64,000 nt of DNA from Allostreptomyces psammosilenae. Its GTDB lineage: Bacteria; Actinomycetota; Actinomycetes; Streptomycetales; Streptomycetaceae. The notes below the pieces were generated by a model, which was not told where the DNA came from, did not search any database, and saw only the letters and a program-made list of their open reading frames with translations. Location: assembly GCF_013407765.1 (NCBI RefSeq), contig NZ_JACBZD010000002.1, positions 196,001 to 260,000 of the forward strand, given 5' to 3'. Below, one piece after another: positions 43,494-52,488 of this stretch. Within the stretch, counting starts at the first letter, position 1. Each line of letters starts with the position of its first letter. Made by a program: the position numbers and the translations under genes.

Positions 43494-43691
43494 ATGACGA
43501 ACCTACGGCCCAACCGGTCGGGTGACCAACCGCCCCGTCCGAGCAACAAGACCCTGATGCTGCTCACTGCTGGCGTCATCACCCTCGGGGTGGCCTTGGC
43601 GGTCCCGGCAGTCGGCCCGGCCCTGACGGCGGCAACCTCAGTGGTCACCGCCGTGGCCATGCAGCAGAAGGGCAATGACAAGGAACGGTAG
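43494..43691 (+). CDS. Small single-pass membrane protein
   Basis: 65 residues with a central hydrophobic segment (LMLLTAGVITLGVALAVPAV, continuing) and a Lys/Glu-rich C-terminus. CAGGAGGCGTCG precedes ATG 43494. Not recognised. It stands alone upstream of a double hairpin. Confidence 0.62.
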   Translation: MTNLRPNRSGDQPPRPSNKTLMLLTAGVITLGVALAVPAVGPALTAATSVVTAVAMQQKGNDKER

Positions 43692-43761
43692 GCAGCAGGG
43701 AGTGCGCTGGACCGTCGGCGCAGTCGCCCGCATCGGTGCCGGTCCACCTCCGCCGCAGGGA

Positions 43762-43791
43762 GTGGCCCCTTCCCCGTTGGGCAGGGGCCAC
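43762..43791 (+). terminator. Hairpin after the small membrane gene
   Basis: Arms GTGGCCCCT (43762-43770) and AGGGGCCAC (43783-43791) with a 12-base loop; a second C-rich/G-rich hairpin follows directly. Confidence 0.7.
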
Positions 43792-43874
43792 CCCGCCCCC
43801 GGGGGGAGGGGCGGGTGGTGCCAGGGCGTGAAATGGGGCGGCGTGGACCGGGTGTGTCTCGTTAGCGTGCGCCC

Positions 43875-44387
43875 ATGACGATGCCGATGCCGCCTCCCGC
43901 GATCCGTGCGGCGATCCCTGAGGACCTGCTGCTCCTGCCGGCGGTGGAGGAGGCCGCCGACGCGCCGTTCGCCGCGCTCGGCATCGGGCCGCTGCCGCCT
44001 CCGGGGGGCGTCGACGAGCTGCGCGCGGCCCGGCACGTGCTGGTGGCGGGCCGGCCGCCGATCGGGTTCGCCCGCCTGGAGGAGGTGGACGGGGTGGCCC
44101 ACCTGGAGCAGCTCTCCGTCCACGCGGACCATCACCGGCGTGGGGTGGGGAGTGCTCTGCTGCGCGCGGCCTGTGCCACGGCGGCGGGCGAGGGGCACCG
44201 GGCGATCACGCTGATCACCTACCGGGACGTCCCCTGGAACGCGCCCTTCTACGCCCGGCACGGCTTCGAGCCGGTGCCGGAGGAGGAGCTGACCCCCGGG
44301 CTTCGGGAGCTCCGCCGCCATGAGGGGGAACTGGGGCTCGACCGCTTCGGCGCCCGGGTGGTGATGCGCGCCGTTCTGCCGGGGTGA
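43875..44387 (+). CDS. GNAT-family N-acetyltransferase
   Basis: 170 residues. Acetyl-CoA site HRRGVGSALLRAACA (R-x-x-G-x-G/A), the strand HLEQLSVHADHH before it, and a C-terminal WNAPFYARHGFEPV that is typical. Cytoplasmic, amine-acetylating; target not known. ATG 43875 chosen (ATG 43881 is also in frame). Confidence 0.88.
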   Translation: MTMPMPPPAIRAAIPEDLLLLPAVEEAADAPFAALGIGPLPPPGGVDELRAARHVLVAGRPPIGFARLEEVDGVAHLEQLSVHADHHRRGVGSALLRAACATAAGEGHRAITLITYRDVPWNAPFYARHGFEPVPEEELTPGLRELRRHEGELGLDRFGARVVMRAVLPG

Positions 44388-44430
44388 GGGTGGGGGGTTG
44401 ATGCCCGCCGAAACCTTCCTCCTCCTCATC

Positions 44431-44540
44431 CCCCATTGGGGGATCGAGGGCCCCTTCTTCAGGATCCCATGTGGGAATGGGCTGGGTGCAGTCCCCAAAG
44501 GTGGCTTGTGGATAACTCAGAGCGGGTGCATGACACTCTG
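44431..44540 (+). repeat. TTATCCACA-containing element, copy 1
   Basis: 110 bp starting CCCCATTGGGGG (self-complementary) and GGGCCCC, then TTCAGGATCCCA, and TGTGGATAA at 44507-44515 followed by CATGACA. Copy 2 is 290 bp downstream in direct orientation. No coding capacity is convincing. Confidence 0.88.
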
Positions 44541-44580
44541 TGGCGGCTCGCCCCTTGGTGAGGGCTTCCTCCTGCCAGGG

Positions 44581-44643
44581 CTTGCCTGGTGAGGGGTTCT
44601 TCTCGCCCGGGGCTTGCCTGGTGAGGGGTTCTTCCCGTCTGGG
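44581..44643 (+). repeat. About 31-bp tandem repeats between the two elements
   Basis: Units 44581-44612 and 44613-44643 share CTTGCCTGGTGAGGGGTTCT; a degenerate unit precedes (about 44554-44580) and a truncated one follows from 44644. Confidence 0.85.
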
Positions 44644-44720
44644 CTTGCTTGCCTGGCAGCGGAAGGCTCTTTCTGTCCCGCCTTGCCCGGCTGCGGGTGC
44701 TGGAACCTTTCTCCCCTTCC

Positions 44721-44830
44721 CCCCATTGGGGGATCGAGGGCCCCTTCTTCAGGATCCCATGTGGGAATGGGCTGGGTGCAGCCCCCATGGACCGCCTGTG
44801 GATAACTCGGAGTGGGTGCATGACACTCTG
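44721..44830 (+). repeat. TTATCCACA-containing element, copy 2
   Basis: Nearly identical to copy 1 over its first 60 bp and in the TGTGGATAACTC part (TGTGGATAA at 44797-44805). The remaining sequence to the next gene at 45120 is C-rich (CCCCCAC runs, 44955-44990) and holds no gene. Confidence 0.88.
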
Positions 44831-45119
44831 TTGCTGCTCCCCCCGGGTGGCCGGCGGAGCGGGCCGGCGCCCGCCCTTGCCCCTCAGCCCTTGCCCTCAG
44901 CCCCCCTCGGCCCCGGCTCCCCGCCCGCAGCGCGGCCGGCCCCCCAAACCAGCACACCCCCCCACCCCCCACCCCCACCCCCACCACACCGCCAAGTGGC
45001 CTAGGTGAGGCGGCGGCATGGCGGGCGCGGCCTAGCCTGAGGAAAGGGAGCGGGCCGGCGAGGCGGTCGCCTCCGTGCGGCGCCGTCCCCGCGCCGCGCG
45101 AGGTCAGGAGGTGGTCGGC

Positions 45120-48100
45120 GTGCGACGGTGGTGGCACCGTCTCCTGCGGCGTGTGCGGGCCCGTCACTTGGTGGAGTCCGGGAGCGACCACGCCCGCGTG
45201 TGGCGGGTCCGCCGCACGGGGCTGGACGTTCCCGCGTCGCTGCTCACCGCCCTCGGCGCGCTGTTCCTCCTCGCGCTGGCGGTGCTGGCCGCGGTCACGG
45301 TGCTGGGCGGGCCGCCGCGGACGGGGGTCGGGCGGCTGTTTGTCGAGGCGGAGGACCGCTGCGAGGCGCACGGGCTGTCCTGCGCGCTGCTGTCCTCGAT
45401 CGTGATGCCGTCGCTCACCCTCGCCCTGGCCACCGTCGCCTACCTGCTGTTCCGCTTCACCCGGGTGCGCGGCGCCTACCGGCGGAAGGCGTACCGGCAG
45501 CCGCGGGAGCTGGTGGAGACCGCCGGTGGCATCTTCGGGGACGTGGTCGGCCGCGACCAGCTGTGCTCGGTGCTCATGGAGGACCTGCGGGTCCGCCGCT
45601 TCCGCCGCGCGCACGTGGTGGTGGGCGGGGTCGGGGCGGGCAAGACCGCCCTGATGGTGTTGCTGACGGAACGGCTCGCCCGGCGGCACGCCATCCCGGT
45701 GCCGCTCCGGCTGCGGGACGCCGACCGCCGCCTCGACTTCGGCCAGCTCGCGTTCGAACGCTTCTGCCGCGAGGTGCAGGGCGAGCTGCGTTCCAGCGCC
45801 GAGGGAGAGAAGGTGTGGCGGCGGCTGCGCCAGCAGGACCGGATCGTCGTCCTGGCGGACGGCCTGGAGGAGGCGCTGCTCGGCGAGGACCTCGCGGAGG
45901 AGCGGGACACCGTCATCCGGCTGGCCATCCGCCGGGCGAACGAGGAGCGGCTGCCGCTGATCATCGCGTCCCGGCCGCACGAGCCGCTGCGGGCCATGGA
46001 GGCGTCCCTCACCGTGCTGGAGCCGCTGAGCGAGGAGGCCGCGCTCAGCTACATCGGGCGCACCGGCCGCCGGTCGGACCGGCAGCGGCTGGACTGGATC
46101 GTGGAGACGGCCAGCATCGCCGAGGCGCCCACGTATCTGCAGATCGCCCGCGAACTCCATCAGGAAGGGCTGCTGGAGCACGCCGTGACCGGCTCCGAGG
46201 GGGAGGCGGTGGAGACCCGCGGCGGGGACCGGGCGGCGCTGCGGTTCCACCTCCTGGACAGCTGGATCAGCGCGTTGATCAGCGGACGCTTCCATCCGGA
46301 GCTGTCGCTGAGCCAGCGGGAGCGCCAGGTGGCGGTCGACTACCTGTCCGCGCTGGCCTGCGTCGGGTTGGGCGCGGACTCCTCGGAGGTGCGGTTCGCG
46401 GACGTCGTGGGCGAGCAGCGGGCGCCCGAGCCGCCGTTCCCGGAGGTCTGCCGGGAGCTGGCGCGCAGGATCCGGGGCAGCCGGATGGACATCCGGTTGG
46501 CAGCGACGTGGGGCATGCGGGTCGGGCTGGTCGAGGTGCACGGGGACCGCGTGCGCTTCCAGCACAGCGTCATGCAGGCGCATCTGGGCGCCCGGTTCAT
46601 GAACGCCGTCATCCGGCCGGGCGTCGGGGCGGCCGAGGGCGTGGGCGGGCAGGGGTGGGCCGCGGTGGAGCGGACGTTCTTCCCGGGGGCGCTGGAGGAG
46701 CCGGGGCGGGAGCTGCTCATCGCCATGGTCCTGCACTCCCGCACCCCCGAGGGGGCCTGCACCCACGGGGAGGCGGGGGGCGTTCCGGGCGCGGGCGCGG
46801 AGGAGGTGTGGTGTCCGGTGGCGGCCTCCCGTGACCTGCTGCTGGAGGCCGCCCGCCAGACCCGGGAGCCCCCTGCGGACTCCGCGGGGCGGCGGACGCC
46901 GGGGCCCGCCGCCTGCGCGGCCGAGGCGGACGCGCTGCCGCTCGGCCGCGGCTCGCCCACCAAGGTCCTGGAGCTGTACACGGCCGCGCTGGAGATCGAC
47001 AGCGTGGACGCCCATCCCCGGCAGCACGCGATCGCCATGGAGCTGTGCGCGTACTGGCCGGACCTGCGGGCCGGGGACCCGCACACCCTGTACGCCGGCA
47101 AGGCGCGGCTGGTGGCGCGGTTCGGCGAGGCGATGCGCGTGGTCGACCGTGCGGGCAGCGTTAAGCCGGCCTACCTGGCGCTGTTCGAGATCGGCTGCCT
47201 GGAGCCCTCCTACGCCATCCGGACGGCGATCGCGCAGGAGATCGGTGCCGGCGGTGACGCCGCCTTCGCGGCGCTGCGCCCGCGGCTGCGCGGGCCGGCG
47301 CTGGTGCACGACCGGCCGATGGAGCGGGAGCCGGACTGGCGGGAGAAGGTCTGGGAGGGCCAGCAGCCGGACGGCGCCGAGGCCACCGGGGAAGGCGCCG
47401 AGGCCGCCGAGGCCGCCGGGGACGCCGGGGATGGCGGCGAGGCGACGGAGGAGGGCGGTGAGGCCCGGAGGAGCGGAGCGGCGGAGGAGATCGGCGGGAC
47501 GGGCGGGGCCGCGGGGACGGCCGGGGCCGCGGGGCGGGCCGTGGGGGCCGGCGGCGGTGCGCGGCCCGGGGCGGTCGCCCCGGTGGCGCGGCTCCGCGAC
47601 GATCGGGCGCGGCGGGCCGACCGGGCGTGGCGGGAGACGCTGCGCGACCGGGCGGAGCGGGAGGCGGAGGAGCGGATGCTGCGCGACAACACGATGTGCG
47701 CGTGGCTGGTCCCCCTGCTCGTGGGCTCGGTCAGCACCACCCGCCACCAGGACACCCCGTACGAGTACCTGGAGAGCTGGGTGCGGCGGGTGGGCGAGCA
47801 GGAGACGGACCCGGACGCCCGGCTCGACCTGTCCCTGGAGGCCGCCCTTGCGCAGGGGTTCAAGTACGCCGCCAACCGCCGGCACCGGCATCCGCACGCC
47901 CGTCCGCAGGCGCGCGAGTACCTGGCCGAGCGGGCGTGGGACATGATGCGGCGCACCACCTTCTGGTTCTCCCGGCTCACCCTGCTGCACGCGCTGACGC
48001 TGTGGGCGCTGCCGGACGAGGTGCAGGAGGAGCCGCCGGAGCGCGGGCACGGCTCGGACCCGGCGGAGCAGGTGCGACAGTGGCTGGCGCGGCCGGAGGG

Positions 48101-48719
48101 AGTGCCGGAGCACCCGTTCGTGGAGGCGGCGGCCGAGCTCGCGGTGTGGGCGCTGCGGACCCGGCGGCCGGAGCGGTTCCTGTGGATCGACGAGAGCGGC
48201 GTCGCGGCGCAGGTCGGCTCGCAGACCGCGCCGCGCGGGGAGGCGCGCAAGCACAACCTGTGGATCCCGCCGTCCTGCGGGTGGAGCGCGCTCCACCCGC
48301 AGGCGCAGCAGCTGCTGGCGGACGTGCTGCTGCTGCTCAACCTCGCGGAGCGCGGGGACCGGCCGAAGGAGCGGCTGCGGTGCTTGAAGCACACCGACCG
48401 GCCGGACCTGCCGCCGTGCCTGACCCGGGACCGCGACACCCTGGATCCCGGCCGGACGGTGGTGCGCACGGCGGTCTCGCACGCGGGGTCGAACTGCCGG
48501 GACGACTGCGCCTTCGAGCTGTGCCCGTATCCGCCCCGGGGGACGGAGGGGCTGCGCGCGGAACTCAGCGGGGTGTTCTGCCGGTCGCAGTCCGCGCTGC
48601 TGTCCCGGTCGCCGTTCCGCCGTCGGGGGAGGTGGCTGGCCCGGGCGGACACGGCGGACCTGCGCGCGTTCTGGGAGCGGATGGCGCAGCGGGCGCAGGA
48701 CGGGCCGCGCCCCCGTTAG
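45120..48719 (+). CDS. Large membrane-anchored NACHT-like P-loop ATPase
   Basis: 1199 residues, GTG start (AGGAGG upstream). Two membrane helices at the N-terminus (LTALGALFLLALAVLAAVTV, then MPSLTLALATVAYLLF). A P-loop domain follows: Walker A GGVGAGKTALMVLL (about 170-180), a Walker B-like IVVLADGLEEAL and a sensor/winged region (VLEPLSEEAALSYIGR), the order of NACHT/STAND ATPases. Long helical C-terminal part with an acidic low-complexity stretch (DNA 47370-47540), and a Cys-rich end (SNCRDDCAFELCPYP) with conserved Trp/Pro motifs. STAND proteins often act as signal-induced switches, including in phage defence and development; no effector domain was recognised, so the role is open. Confidence 0.75.
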   Translation: MRRWWHRLLRRVRARHLVESGSDHARVWRVRRTGLDVPASLLTALGALFLLALAVLAAVTVLGGPPRTGVGRLFVEAEDRCEAHGLSCALLSSIVMPSLTLALATVAYLLFRFTRVRGAYRRKAYRQPRELVETAGGIFGDVVGRDQLCSVLMEDLRVRRFRRAHVVVGGVGAGKTALMVLLTERLARRHAIPVPLRLRDADRRLDFGQLAFERFCREVQGELRSSAEGEKVWRRLRQQDRIVVLADGLEEALLGEDLAEERDTVIRLAIRRANEERLPLIIASRPHEPLRAMEASLTVLEPLSEEAALSYIGRTGRRSDRQRLDWIVETASIAEAPTYLQIARELHQEGLLEHAVTGSEGEAVETRGGDRAALRFHLLDSWISALISGRFHPELSLSQRERQVAVDYLSALACVGLGADSSEVRFADVVGEQRAPEPPFPEVCRELARRIRGSRMDIRLAATWGMRVGLVEVHGDRVRFQHSVMQAHLGARFMNAVIRPGVGAAEGVGGQGWAAVERTFFPGALEEPGRELLIAMVLHSRTPEGACTHGEAGGVPGAGAEEVWCPVAASRDLLLEAARQTREPPADSAGRRTPGPAACAAEADALPLGRGSPTKVLELYTAALEIDSVDAHPRQHAIAMELCAYWPDLRAGDPHTLYAGKARLVARFGEAMRVVDRAGSVKPAYLALFEIGCLEPSYAIRTAIAQEIGAGGDAAFAALRPRLRGPALVHDRPMEREPDWREKVWEGQQPDGAEATGEGAEAAEAAGDAGDGGEATEEGGEARRSGAAEEIGGTGGAAGTAGAAGRAVGAGGGARPGAVAPVARLRDDRARRADRAWRETLRDRAEREAEERMLRDNTMCAWLVPLLVGSVSTTRHQDTPYEYLESWVRRVGEQETDPDARLDLSLEAALAQGFKYAANRRHRHPHARPQAREYLAERAWDMMRRTTFWFSRLTLLHALTLWALPDEVQEEPPERGHGSDPAEQVRQWLARPEGVPEHPFVEAAAELAVWALRTRRPERFLWIDESGVAAQVGSQTAPRGEARKHNLWIPPSCGWSALHPQAQQLLADVLLLLNLAERGDRPKERLRCLKHTDRPDLPPCLTRDRDTLDPGRTVVRTAVSHAGSNCRDDCAFELCPYPPRGTEGLRAELSGVFCRSQSALLSRSPFRRRGRWLARADTADLRAFWERMAQRAQDGPRPR

Positions 48720-48733
48720 GGGGGCGGGGAGGC

Positions 48734-48772
48734 GGCCGTCCCCGCCGGGTGGCGGCCCTCGTGGGGACGGCC
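48734..48772 (+). terminator. Hairpin after the NACHT-like gene
   Basis: Arms GGCCGTCCCC (48734-48743) and GGGGACGGCC (48763-48772), 19-base loop, 15 bp after the stop. Confidence 0.7.
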
Positions 48773-48845
48773 GTCCCCCGCCGCGCCCGGTGACCGGCGG
48801 TGCCGGCGCCCTACTCCCGGCCCCACGCCCGGAGCGGCCGGCGCC

Positions 48846-49070
48846 TCACTCCTGGAGCGGACGGTAGGTGCGCTCGGGTTCGACGGCCTGCACGCCGTCG
48901 ACGGCGCGGAGCGCGGCCAGCCGGTCCTGCGCGACCGTCCCGGTGACCGAGCCGATGGTGGGGAACTCGGCCTCGACGGCCAGGCCGGCCCCCCGCAGGG
49001 CGGCCACCACCTCGGCGAACCGCGCCGGGTCCACCGAGAGGACGACCCGTGTGCTGGGTGTGGTGTTCAT
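48846..49070 (-). CDS. Separate subtilisin propeptide-like (I9-like) protein
   Basis: 74 residues with the beta-alpha-beta pattern of subtilisin propeptides/I9 inhibitors: TRVVLSVDPARFAEVVAALR, FPTIGSVTGTVAQDRLAALR and a closing VDGVQAVEPERTYRPL, which resembles the propeptide C-terminus that enters the active site. No signal peptide. It stands 68 bp downstream of the subtilisin gene on the same strand, so it may fold or inhibit it in trans. The gap contains GTCCGTCGCCGT repeats. Confidence 0.7.
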   Translation of the reverse strand: MNTTPSTRVVLSVDPARFAEVVAALRGAGLAVEAEFPTIGSVTGTVAQDRLAALRAVDGVQAVEPERTYRPLQE

Positions 49071-49138
49071 GCCGTGTCCGTCGCCGTATCCCGAGTCCGT
49101 CGCCGTGTCCGTCGCCGTGTCCGTCCGCGGATCCGCGC

Positions 49139-50494
49139 TCACGGGGCCTGGGTGAGGCCGACGCCGACGTCCACGGAGGCCAGCGGCAGCCGCCGGGCCT
49201 TGGTGAGCAGCAGCGTCTTCAGCTCGGCGGCGGAGGTGGCCTGCGGGTGCGCCTCGGCGATCAGGGCGAGGATGCCGGCGACGTGGGGCGTGGCCATGCT
49301 GGTGCCGGACATCCGCTGGTGCATGAGCGGCTGGGGCGCCGCGGAGAGCACGTCGACGCCGGGGGCGGCGATGTCGACCTGGCCGCCGTCGGGGTTCAGC
49401 CCGGCGTCGGAGAAGAACGCCACGGCCTGGTTCTGGTCGAGCGCCCCGACGGCGAGGATCGACGGGCAGTTGGCGGGGTGGGCCACCGGCTGGATCGAGT
49501 CGGGCCGCTCGCTCTCGTTGCCCGCCGCGGCGACGATCACCGTGCCGGCCTCGAGGGCCCGCAGCGCGACGTTCTCGAACACCTGGGAGAACCGCTGCCC
49601 GACGAAGGTCGGGGCGCCGAGCGACATGGAGATCACCCGGCAGTCGTGCCCGATCGCGGCCTCGATGCCGCCGAGGATCTGCGAGTCGGTGCCGCTGCCG
49701 CTGTCGTCCAGCACCTTGTAGGCGCAGATCTCCGCCTCGTGGGCGACGCCGTAGCGCGGCAGCGTGTGCGGCTCCCTGGGGCCGCAGGCGGTGCCGATGC
49801 AGTGCGTGCCGTGTCCCTGGACGTCCTTGACGCTCTCCCCGGGAACGAAGGAGATCGCCTTGCCGATGTGGTCGGCCAGGTCGGGGTGGGTGACGTCGAC
49901 GCCGGTGTCCAGCACGGCGACCTTCACGCCCTTGCCGGAGAACGCCGATTCGGTCACCCGGGTGGCCTGCAGCCCCCAGGTCGCCTGCGCCTCCTCCACG
50001 GCCGCCGCGCGGGCGGCCCCCACCGTGCTCTCCTCGAAGCGCCGCAGCGCGTGGTTGACGAGTTCCTCGACGCCCTCCTGGTAGCCCTTCAGGTAGTCGA
50101 CCGTCGCGCCCGCCGGCAGGGTGGTGACCTGCGAGGCGTACACGACGCGTTCCCGCTCCGCGGCGAGGATGGCCGGCTCGTCCCGGGCGGTCGTCCGCAG
50201 CGCCTGGCGCTGGTCCGGGGCCGCCGTCACGACACCGACGCCGAGCTTGTCGAACACCACGGCGTCGCCCCGCTGGAGGGCCTCGGGGGCCTCCTTCGCC
50301 TCGGCGCCGCCCACCCGCTGCGCGCGGGCGATGCCGGCCCGGGAGCGCAGGGCGGCCATGCCCTCGTCGGTGGCCTGCGGATCCAGGAGCACCAGGAAGC
50401 GGTCGGTGTACTCCTCGGCGCGCTTGCGGACCCCCGCGTCGGCCATCGACAGCCGCTCGCGGCGCGCGGAGCCGCCTGCTGAATGCTGGTTCAT
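49139..50494 (-). CDS. Cytoplasmic-type S8 subtilisin protease
   Basis: 451 residues, no signal peptide. Catalytic Asp196 (VAVLDTGVDVTHPD), His228 (GHGTHCIG), oxyanion Asn326 (AAAGNE) and Ser399 (SGTSMATPH). An N-terminal domain of ~110 residues (DRFLVLLDPQATDEGMAALR, VVFDKLGVGVVTA) looks like a propeptide. An inserted region between this and the catalytic domain (130-175) is helical. GGAG lies upstream of ATG 50494. Because the extra propeptide-like gene follows, control may be in two steps. Substrate unknown. Confidence 0.88.
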   Translation of the reverse strand: MNQHSAGGSARRERLSMADAGVRKRAEEYTDRFLVLLDPQATDEGMAALRSRAGIARAQRVGGAEAKEAPEALQRGDAVVFDKLGVGVVTAAPDQRQALRTTARDEPAILAAERERVVYASQVTTLPAGATVDYLKGYQEGVEELVNHALRRFEESTVGAARAAAVEEAQATWGLQATRVTESAFSGKGVKVAVLDTGVDVTHPDLADHIGKAISFVPGESVKDVQGHGTHCIGTACGPREPHTLPRYGVAHEAEICAYKVLDDSGSGTDSQILGGIEAAIGHDCRVISMSLGAPTFVGQRFSQVFENVALRALEAGTVIVAAAGNESERPDSIQPVAHPANCPSILAVGALDQNQAVAFFSDAGLNPDGGQVDIAAPGVDVLSAAPQPLMHQRMSGTSMATPHVAGILALIAEAHPQATSAAELKTLLLTKARRLPLASVDVGVGLTQAP

Positions 50495-50931
50495 GGTTTC
50501 TCCGGTTCACGTGCCCCCGTTGCGTGTGCGGACACGCGCTGGCCGGCGGACGTCCTCCGGGCAGGCCGGTACCGCACCCTTCCGGGCACGCGGTACCGCG
50601 CCCTTCCGGGCATACGGGTACGGCGCCCTCCGGGGTGGCGGGGACCGCCCCACGGGTGCGGCGTCCCGGCGTCGCCGGTCTCCACCGGGACCAGCGCCTC
50701 TCCACCGTCACGCCGGCCGTGAGGTGTCGCAACTGGAGGAGCGGGCGTCACACCGGCGGACGGCCCGGCCGCCACCCCGGTTACGCCATTCGGGTGAATC
50801 GGGTGAAACCGGGTGACCTGGGTGAACGCGGTGAGGCGGGGGAGCCGTGCGAAGCGGGCGAACCGCGCGGACCAGCCGGACGCGGCCGGCGCCCCCACAC
50901 CCGGGACGCCCCGGACGGCCGTGGGGTGTGG
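50495..50931. other. Intergenic region with short repeats upstream of the protease
   Basis: About 437 bp without a convincing gene. Three imperfect repeats of about 27 bp (GGTACCGCRCCCTTCCGGGC type) cover 50566-50640, and GGGTGAA-type repeats occur at 50790-50830. The promoter of the protease gene should be here. Confidence 0.6.
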
Positions 50932-51204
50932 CTAGCCCCGCGGCGGCCGGCGGCGTGCGGAGCGCACCAGGCCGGCCAGGCCGAGGGCGAAACCGACCGG
51001 CATCAGCATGCTGGTCAGGTAGGCGGCCGTGGGCAGCGGGTCGGCCCCGAGGAAGAGCGGGGTGACGGTGGCGAGCGTCGCCACGGCTCCGACCAGGAAG
51101 CAGACGGCGCCGGCGCGCACCAGCCAGTCACCCGGTCGGCGGTCCTCCCGCGCCCGCGCCGGGGCGGGGGCGGCGGGGGCGGAACTCATGGGGCCTGTGC
51201 TCAT
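50932..51204 (-). CDS. Small two-helix membrane protein
   Basis: 90 residues with hydrophobic segments LVRAGAVCFLVGAVATLATV and YLTSMLMPVGFALGLAGLV, and Arg-rich ends. ATG 51204 has TTGGGAAC upstream. Unknown role; divergent from the cold-shock gene. Confidence 0.66.
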   Translation of the reverse strand: MSTGPMSSAPAAPAPARAREDRRPGDWLVRAGAVCFLVGAVATLATVTPLFLGADPLPTAAYLTSMLMPVGFALGLAGLVRSARRRPPRG

Positions 51205-51469
51205 GTTCCCAATGTAGAGGGCCCTGGGCGGGGCCCACTCGGCCCCTCCCCGGGGCGGCACCGAGAAGGTGAAGCCATCCGGATGCTTTCCGTGACGATC
51301 CTGGGGGAAAGAACTCCGAGTCCGCTCAGCCCGCGCGGGCTAGTCTGGCCGCGGGGCCCGATCACCGTATCCCGCGGCGGCGGGCCTTCGCGGTCCCGGC
51401 GGCGGCAGTGACAGCAGTGCCAGCACCACCCAGACGTTCCCACCCCAACGAACAAGGACGAGGTCTACC

Positions 51470-51853
51470 GTGCCCACCGGCAAGGTCAAGTGGTTCAGCA
51501 GCGAGAAGGGTTTCGGCTTCCTCTCCCGCGACGACGGCGGCGACGTCTTCGTGCACTCCTCCGTCCTCCCCGAGGGCGTCCAGACGCTCAAGCCGGGGCA
51601 GCGGGTGGAGTTCGGCGTCGTGGCCGGGCAGCGCGGGGAGCAGGCGCTGTCGTTGGTGCTGCTGGAGGCGCCGCCCTCGGTCGCGGCCGCGCAGCGCCGC
51701 AGCCCGGACGAGCTGCTGCCGATAGTCCAGGACCTGACCACGCTCCTGGAGAACGTGGCGCGCTCGCTGCAGCGCGGCCGCTACCCGGACCGGCAGGCCG
51801 GCGCCAAGATCGCCGGCGTGCTGCGCGCCGTGGCCGACCAGCTCGACGTCTGA
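51470..51853 (+). CDS. Cold-shock domain protein with C-terminal extension
   Basis: 127 residues, GTG start. The first ~67 residues are a CSD with the RNP motifs [15 protein letters not shown] and DVFVHSSVL; the Asp-Gly-Gly loop is conserved. A helical extension of ~55 residues ([20 protein letters not shown], then [13 protein letters not shown]) is typical of the longer actinobacterial CSPs. It would bind single-stranded RNA/DNA in the cytoplasm as an RNA chaperone. Part of a conserved block with the DUF2771-like and DUF3027 genes. Confidence 0.93.
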   Translation: MPTGKVKWFSSEKGFGFLSRDDGGDVFVHSSVLPEGVQTLKPGQRVEFGVVAGQRGEQALSLVLLEAPPSVAAAQRRSPDELLPIVQDLTTLLENVARSLQRGRYPDRQAGAKIAGVLRAVADQLDV

Positions 51854-51934
51854 CCGCGTCCGGCGCCACGGGCCGGCCCGCGCCGCGACGGGCGGCGGCG
51901 CGCGCTGGGTGAGGGCGAGGGCGCGCCGAACACG

Positions 51935-51998
51935 GCGGGTGGCGGGAGGAGCGGGCGGCGGACCTCGGTCCGCTCCGTCCGCTCCGCCCGCCACCCGC
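51935..51998. terminator. Bidirectional hairpin between convergent genes
   Basis: Arms 51935-51946 (GCGGGTGGCGGG) and 51987-51998 are fully complementary, with further pairing in the loop (GGAGCGG...CCGCTCC). It ends the cold-shock gene and the lipoprotein gene at 52030. Confidence 0.72.
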
Positions 51999-52029
51999 CC
52001 TCGCTTCTCGGGTCGGCGCTCGGCCGGCG

Positions 52030-52488
52030 TCAGCCCTGCGCCAGCCTCAGCTTGAACGTCCAGACGCCGATCACCTCAGAGCTGGTGCCCTGGACGATCT
52101 GCAGCTTGACCTCTTCCGGGTTGTTGGCGAACAGCTGCTGGTTCATCTGGCCCACCGTGACGAAGGTCTTCTCCGTCGGGTCGGTCAGCTGCTGGCCGTC
52201 GAGGGCGAGGAACCATCCGTCCTCGGCGATCTCCGGCTCCACGCCCACGCGCAGCCGGTCACCCACCTCCACGTCCATCACGGCGGAGGTCTCCGGGTCC
52301 TCCGTGAAGCAGGCCTGGATCTGCTCCTCGGGCAGCGCCTCGCCGCCGGCGTAGCAGCCGGCCTCCGTGTGCACGGAGGTGCTGCCGTTGACGGCGGTGG
52401 CGAGGGGGGTCGGCTGCTCGCACGCGGACAGCGCGGCGAGTCCGACGATGGTGGCGCCGATCGCGGCGACCCGACGGCGAATGCTCAT
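52030..52488 (-). CDS. DUF2771-like lipoprotein
   Basis: 152 residues. Signal peptide with lipobox LSAC, then a small beta-rich domain (DVEVGDRLRVGVEPEIAEDG, FVTVGQMNQQLFANNPEEVK, GVWTFKLRLAQG). The size and the position between the cold-shock gene and DUF3027 fit the streptomycete DUF2771 lipoprotein, but I identify it by context more than by motif. Function unknown, at the outer face of the membrane. Confidence 0.72.
   Translation of the reverse strand: MSIRRRVAAIGATIVGLAALSACEQPTPLATAVNGSTSVHTEAGCYAGGEALPEEQIQACFTEDPETSAVMDVEVGDRLRVGVEPEIAEDGWFLALDGQQLTDPTEKTFVTVGQMNQQLFANNPEEVKLQIVQGTSSEVIGVWTFKLRLAQG

Noticed and set aside
44459-44821. A minus-strand frame over the repeat elements
   Set aside because: It only translates the direct repeats (GILKKGPSIPQWG twice) and has no ribosome site; the repeats explain it.
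50491-50898. Minus-strand frame upstream of the protease
   Set aside because: Low-complexity sequence produced by the short repeats, with no ribosome site or domain.
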